DNA of 7,601 nucleotides, taken from the NCBI GenBank assembly GCA_004558865.1, contig SFCY01000112.1:1-7601 (forward strand). Direction: 5' to 3'. Numbering within the stretch: the first letter of the stretch is position 1; each line of letters starts with the position of its first letter. The notes under the pieces are model-generated. The model made no database searches. It had not been told where the DNA came from and saw nothing but the letters and a program-made list of their open reading frames with translations. This document shows, piece after piece, positions 5,221 to 7,601 of the stretch. This DNA comes from Bacteroidales bacterium (GTDB lineage: Bacteria > Bacteroidota > Bacteroidia > Bacteroidales > Bacteroidaceae). The translations under genes and the position numbers were made by a program.

Positions 5221-6776
5221 TTGGAGTCGTAGAGGCTGTCCTCAAAAGCGGATAGGGCGGCCTTTGCCCCCTCGCCCATGGCTATCATGATTTGTTTGAA
5301 AGGCACCGTGGTAACGTCGCCAGCCGCATAGACTCCCGCCGCGGAGGTGTGGTTGCGGCTGTCGATGATGATTTCGCCACGGCTGTTGAGTTCAAGCGCT
5401 TCCTTGAAGACACTGCTGTTGGGCTGCAGGCCTATCTGCACAAACACGCCGTCGAGCTCCTCGTGGGCCACCTCTCCTGTGGCAAGATTGCGCACGTCGA
5501 TGCCCGTGAGCTTGCCGTCGCTGCTGCTGAGGGCTGTCGTCTGACTTTGAAGGTGGATGTCGACGTTGGGCAGTGAGCGCAGCTTCTGCTGCAGCACTTC
5601 GTCGGCTTTCATCGCCTGCCCGAATTCATAGAGGGTGACGTGGCTGCAGATGCGTGCCAGGTCGATGGCTGCCTCCACACCACTGTTGCCGCCGCCGATG
5701 ACGGCCACGCGCCGTCCCTTGTAGAAGGGGCCGTCGCAATGGGGGCAGAAGTGCACGCCGTGGCCCACCAATTGTTCCTCGCCCTCAAGTCCGAGCCGGC
5801 GCCAGCCTGCTCCCGTGGCGATGATGACATGCGGGGAGAGGAAGGTCTCGCCGCCTTTCACTTCCACGTGCTTCACGCCGCCTGCGAAATCGACACCCAC
5901 TATCCTGCGGTTGGTGAACACGTCGATGGGGTAGGCTTCAAGATGGGCCGCAAGGTCGGCTGCCAACTGGCTTCCAGTAGTCTTGGCCACGCTGATGACA
6001 TTCTCTATGCCCGTCGTGTCGTTTACCTGTCCGCCTATGCGCTGGGCCACCACAGCCACACGCAGTCCCTTACGCGCCGCATAGATGGCCGCCGCTGCCC
6101 CGGCGGGTCCTCCGCCGAGCACCGTGAGGTCGTAATGCCGCTCTGTAGGCTCGGCAGCCTTGGGAGCCGCAGAGGCGAACCGCTCCTCTATCTTTTCCAG
6201 GAGTGTGCCCAAGTCCCCCCGGCCTATATGCAGCACCTCTCCATTGGCATACACCGTCGGCACAGCTTGTATGCCAAGCCGCGCCATCTCCTCCTGGCAG
6301 AGGCCGCCGTCGACCATCTCGCTGGTGATGTGCGGATTGAGCAGCGCCATGACATTGAGTGCCTGGACCACATCCGGGCAGTTTGTGCAGGTGAGTGAGA
6401 CGTAGGCCTTGAGATTGATGTCGGCCTCGATGGCCTGTATGCGGCGTGTGAGCGACTCGTCGGGCAGGTTGCGCCCTTGTCCGTCGGCATTGAGCAGGGC
6501 CAACAGCAAGGAGGTGAACTCATGGCCATTGGGGATGCCCCGAAAGGCGATGCCCAAATCGTGGCCGTCCTTCAGAATGGAGAAGCGGAAGACCACGCCG
6601 TCGCGGTATTCCACATGGATGAGGGGACACGTGGAGGCCACGTCCTCTACAAACTCACAGAAGCGCGCGTGGTCGCGGGAGCCACGGTCGCGCTCCACCC
6701 TGAGCGTGAAAGAGGAGCCGAGTCTCCCCAGCACCTCTCTCACTTGATGAATGACTTGCGCTTCCAACATGGGCAT
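5214..6776 (-). CDS. ahpF: Alkyl hydroperoxide reductase subunit F
   Basis: A 520-residue cytoplasmic flavoprotein that passes electrons from NAD(P)H through FAD and two disulfide centres to AhpC. The N-terminal third is the AhpF-type tandem thioredoxin fold. It includes HEFTSLLLALL (85-95), the redox centre CTNCPDVV (130-137; the family often has CHNC) and the cis-proline region AVPTVYANG (171-179). The thioredoxin-reductase-like part follows: FAD motif GGGPAG (221-226), disulfide CPHCDGP (344-350), nucleotide motif GGGNSG (361-366) and the FAD-binding GVYAAGD (481-487). Length matches E. coli AhpF. The start at 6776 overlaps the ahpC stop as TAATG; ATG at 6770 is a close alternative. The open frame extends 19 codons further into ahpC, but those residues have no counterpart in the family. 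It is the second gene of ahpCF and should be regulated with ahpC. Confidence 0.96.
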   Translation of the reverse strand: MPMLEAQVIHQVREVLGRLGSSFTLRVERDRGSRDHARFCEFVEDVASTCPLIHVEYRDGVVFRFSILKDGHDLGIAFRGIPNGHEFTSLLLALLNADGQGRNLPDESLTRRIQAIEADINLKAYVSLTCTNCPDVVQALNVMALLNPHITSEMVDGGLCQEEMARLGIQAVPTVYANGEVLHIGRGDLGTLLEKIEERFASAAPKAAEPTERHYDLTVLGGGPAGAAAAIYAARKGLRVAVVAQRIGGQVNDTTGIENVISVAKTTGSQLAADLAAHLEAYPIDVFTNRRIVGVDFAGGVKHVEVKGGETFLSPHVIIATGAGWRRLGLEGEEQLVGHGVHFCPHCDGPFYKGRRVAVIGGGNSGVEAAIDLARICSHVTLYEFGQAMKADEVLQQKLRSLPNVDIHLQSQTTALSSSDGKLTGIDVRNLATGEVAHEELDGVFVQIGLQPNSSVFKEALELNSRGEIIIDSRNHTSAAGVYAAGDVTTVPFKQIMIAMGEGAKAALSAFEDSLYDSNG

Positions 6777-7342
6777 TAGAGCTTTCCTACGAGGTCGATA
6801 TTGGGTTTCAGCGTCTCGGAGCCCTCCTCCCACTTGGCGGGGCAGACCTCACCGTCGTGGGTGGCCACATACTGGGCGGCTCTAACCTTGCGCACCAGTT
6901 CGTCGGCGTTGCGACCAATGCTGTTGTCCTGCACCTCGGCGAGCTTCACCAATCCCTCGGGGTCGACGAGGAACGTGCCGCGATAGGCCACGCCCTCATC
7001 CTCCTTGTACACTCCAAAGCCGCGCGAAAGCACTGCCAAGGGGTCGGCGAGCATGGCATACTGGAGCTTTGAGATGCGCTCCGATGTGTCGTGCCAAGCC
7101 TTGTGGACGAAGTGGCTGTCGGTGCTCACTGAGAACACTTCCACCCCCATGCCCTTGAGCTCCTCGTACTTGCTCTGCAGATCCTCAAGCTCTGTGGGGC
7201 AGACGAAAGTGAAGTCGGCGGGGTAGAAGAAGAACAGCGCCCACTTGCCTTCGATGTCCTTGCTGCTGACGGTTTTGAAACTTCCGTTCTGGAAAGCCTG
7301 GACGGAGAACTCGGGAAAACGATGGTTGATGATTGATTCCAT
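6776..7342 (-). CDS. ahpC: Alkyl hydroperoxide reductase subunit C (2-Cys peroxiredoxin)
   Basis: A 188-residue peroxiredoxin that reduces hydrogen peroxide and organic hydroperoxides in the cytoplasm and is recycled by AhpF. The peroxidatic cysteine is C48 in FFFYPADFTFVCPTE, and the resolving cysteine is C167 in GEVCPAKW. The conserved STDSHFVHKAW follows at residues 73-83. The protein ends in LVGKL without the YF tail of overoxidation-sensitive peroxiredoxins, as expected for the robust bacterial AhpC type. Length and start match E. coli AhpC closely. There is no Shine-Dalgarno; the leader of about 43 bases is A-rich. It is the first gene of the ahpCF unit and its stop overlaps the ahpF start by one base. 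Confidence 0.98.
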   Translation of the reverse strand: MESIINHRFPEFSVQAFQNGSFKTVSSKDIEGKWALFFFYPADFTFVCPTELEDLQSKYEELKGMGVEVFSVSTDSHFVHKAWHDTSERISKLQYAMLADPLAVLSRGFGVYKEDEGVAYRGTFLVDPEGLVKLAEVQDNSIGRNADELVRKVRAAQYVATHDGEVCPAKWEEGSETLKPNIDLVGKL

Positions 7343-7390
7343 ATTTCTATTTTCTATTTGTTGGGTTTAACTTATGTTCTTTTGACGATG

Positions 7391-7421
7391 CAAAGGTAGG
7401 ACAAATCTCCGGCCGACGCAA
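7391..7421 (-). promoter_or_regulatory. ahpCF promoter
   Basis: On the minus strand TTG (7421-7419), 20 bases, then TACCTTTG (7398-7391) fit the Bacteroidota promoter consensus; the -7 box is perfect and the -33 has TTG preceded by G. Transcription should start near 7385, about 43 bases before the ahpC ATG. Confidence 0.75.
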
Positions 7422-7456
7422 CAGACGGTGTCTATCCCATGATAGATTTTCTCTAT
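7421..7456 (-). promoter_or_regulatory. OxyR-like operator upstream of ahpC
   Basis: On the plus strand the array is ACAG-N7-CTAT-N6-ATAG-N7-CTAT (elements at 7421-7424, 7432-7435, 7442-7445 and 7453-7456). The E. coli OxyR consensus, as I recall it, is four ATAG/CTAT elements each 7 bases apart. Here three elements are exact, one has a single mismatch, and the central gap is 6. The array directly abuts the -33 element, the usual position for OxyR activation, and the gene downstream is a classical OxyR target. The regulator itself is not in the window. Confidence 0.6.
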
Positions 7457-7503
7457 AATGAAGTTTAAACGCCAAGAAACCAATAAGATGGCAATGTCAA
7501 ATT

Positions 7504-7529
7504 TTAGGCTGGTTCTATAAATTAGGCTG
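7504..7529. repeat. Direct repeat TTAGGCTG upstream of the ahpC operator
   Basis: TTAGGCTG occurs at 7504-7511 and 7522-7529, 18 bases apart. Overlapping it is an inverted repeat, TTCTAT (7513-7518) and ATAGAA (7530-7535). No gene or TAnnTTTG promoter box is seen from 7457 to the right edge, so the repeats may belong to a divergent regulatory region beyond the window or be chance. Confidence 0.35.
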
Positions 7530-7601
7530 ATAGAATAATCGATAAAGAGCAGTTGTCGTTTCGGTCGTCTTCTGCATCTATCGGTCTCAAAACGTCAAGT
7601 C

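Noticed and set aside
6777..6833. Upstream extension of ahpF by 19 residues
   Set aside because: The added residues derive from out-of-frame ahpC sequence and have no match in AhpF; TAATG coupling supports the start at 6776.
1..7601. Search for CRISPR arrays, phage or transposase genes, toxin-antitoxin pairs or defence systems
   Set aside because: No regularly spaced repeats and no proteins of these kinds were seen; the recognisable genes are housekeeping or stress genes.

Overview
The window looks like a chromosomal housekeeping segment from a member of the Bacteroidota, most likely order Bacteroidales and perhaps a GC-rich Prevotellaceae-type genome. The evidence is: (i) several copies of the Bacteroidota -7 promoter box TAnnTTTG, two of them with a TTTG or TTG element 20 bases upstream; (ii) mostly no Shine-Dalgarno sequence in front of the genes; (iii) the gene order rsfS-ftsH-cdsA; (iv) the flavour of the encoded proteins. 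The family is an inference and the species cannot be told.

Layout. Positions 1-386 hold no complete gene. They contain a leftward promoter whose gene would lie beyond the left edge, and the intrinsic terminator of cdsA. A leftward operon follows (read right to left): rsfS (ribosomal silencing factor, 3814-3458), ftsH (membrane AAA+ zinc protease, 3322-1238) and cdsA (CDP-diglyceride synthase, 1241-387). ftsH and cdsA overlap by ATGA. Divergent from rsfS, a rightward promoter drives a tRNA-Gln(CTG) gene at 4055-4125 with its own intrinsic terminator. About 380 bases of AT-richer DNA without a gene come next, then a rightward gene (4506-5027) for a small membrane protein with a DUF2007-like N-terminus and a zinc-ribbon pair split by two membrane helices. 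This gene faces the leftward peroxide-defence operon ahpC-ahpF (7342-5214). The gap between the converging genes holds a hairpin with a perfect 21-bp stem. Upstream of ahpC are a consensus promoter and, abutting its -33 element, an array matching the OxyR operator pattern.

How the genes work together. ahpC and ahpF form a complete NAD(P)H-dependent peroxidase pair; translational coupling (TAATG) and an OxyR-like operator suggest peroxide induction. rsfS-ftsH-cdsA joins ribosome dormancy control, membrane protein quality control and phospholipid precursor synthesis in one probable transcript. I found no phage, transposase, CRISPR array or defence locus. The most notable points are the OxyR-type array, the long convergent hairpin, and the split zinc-ribbon membrane protein.
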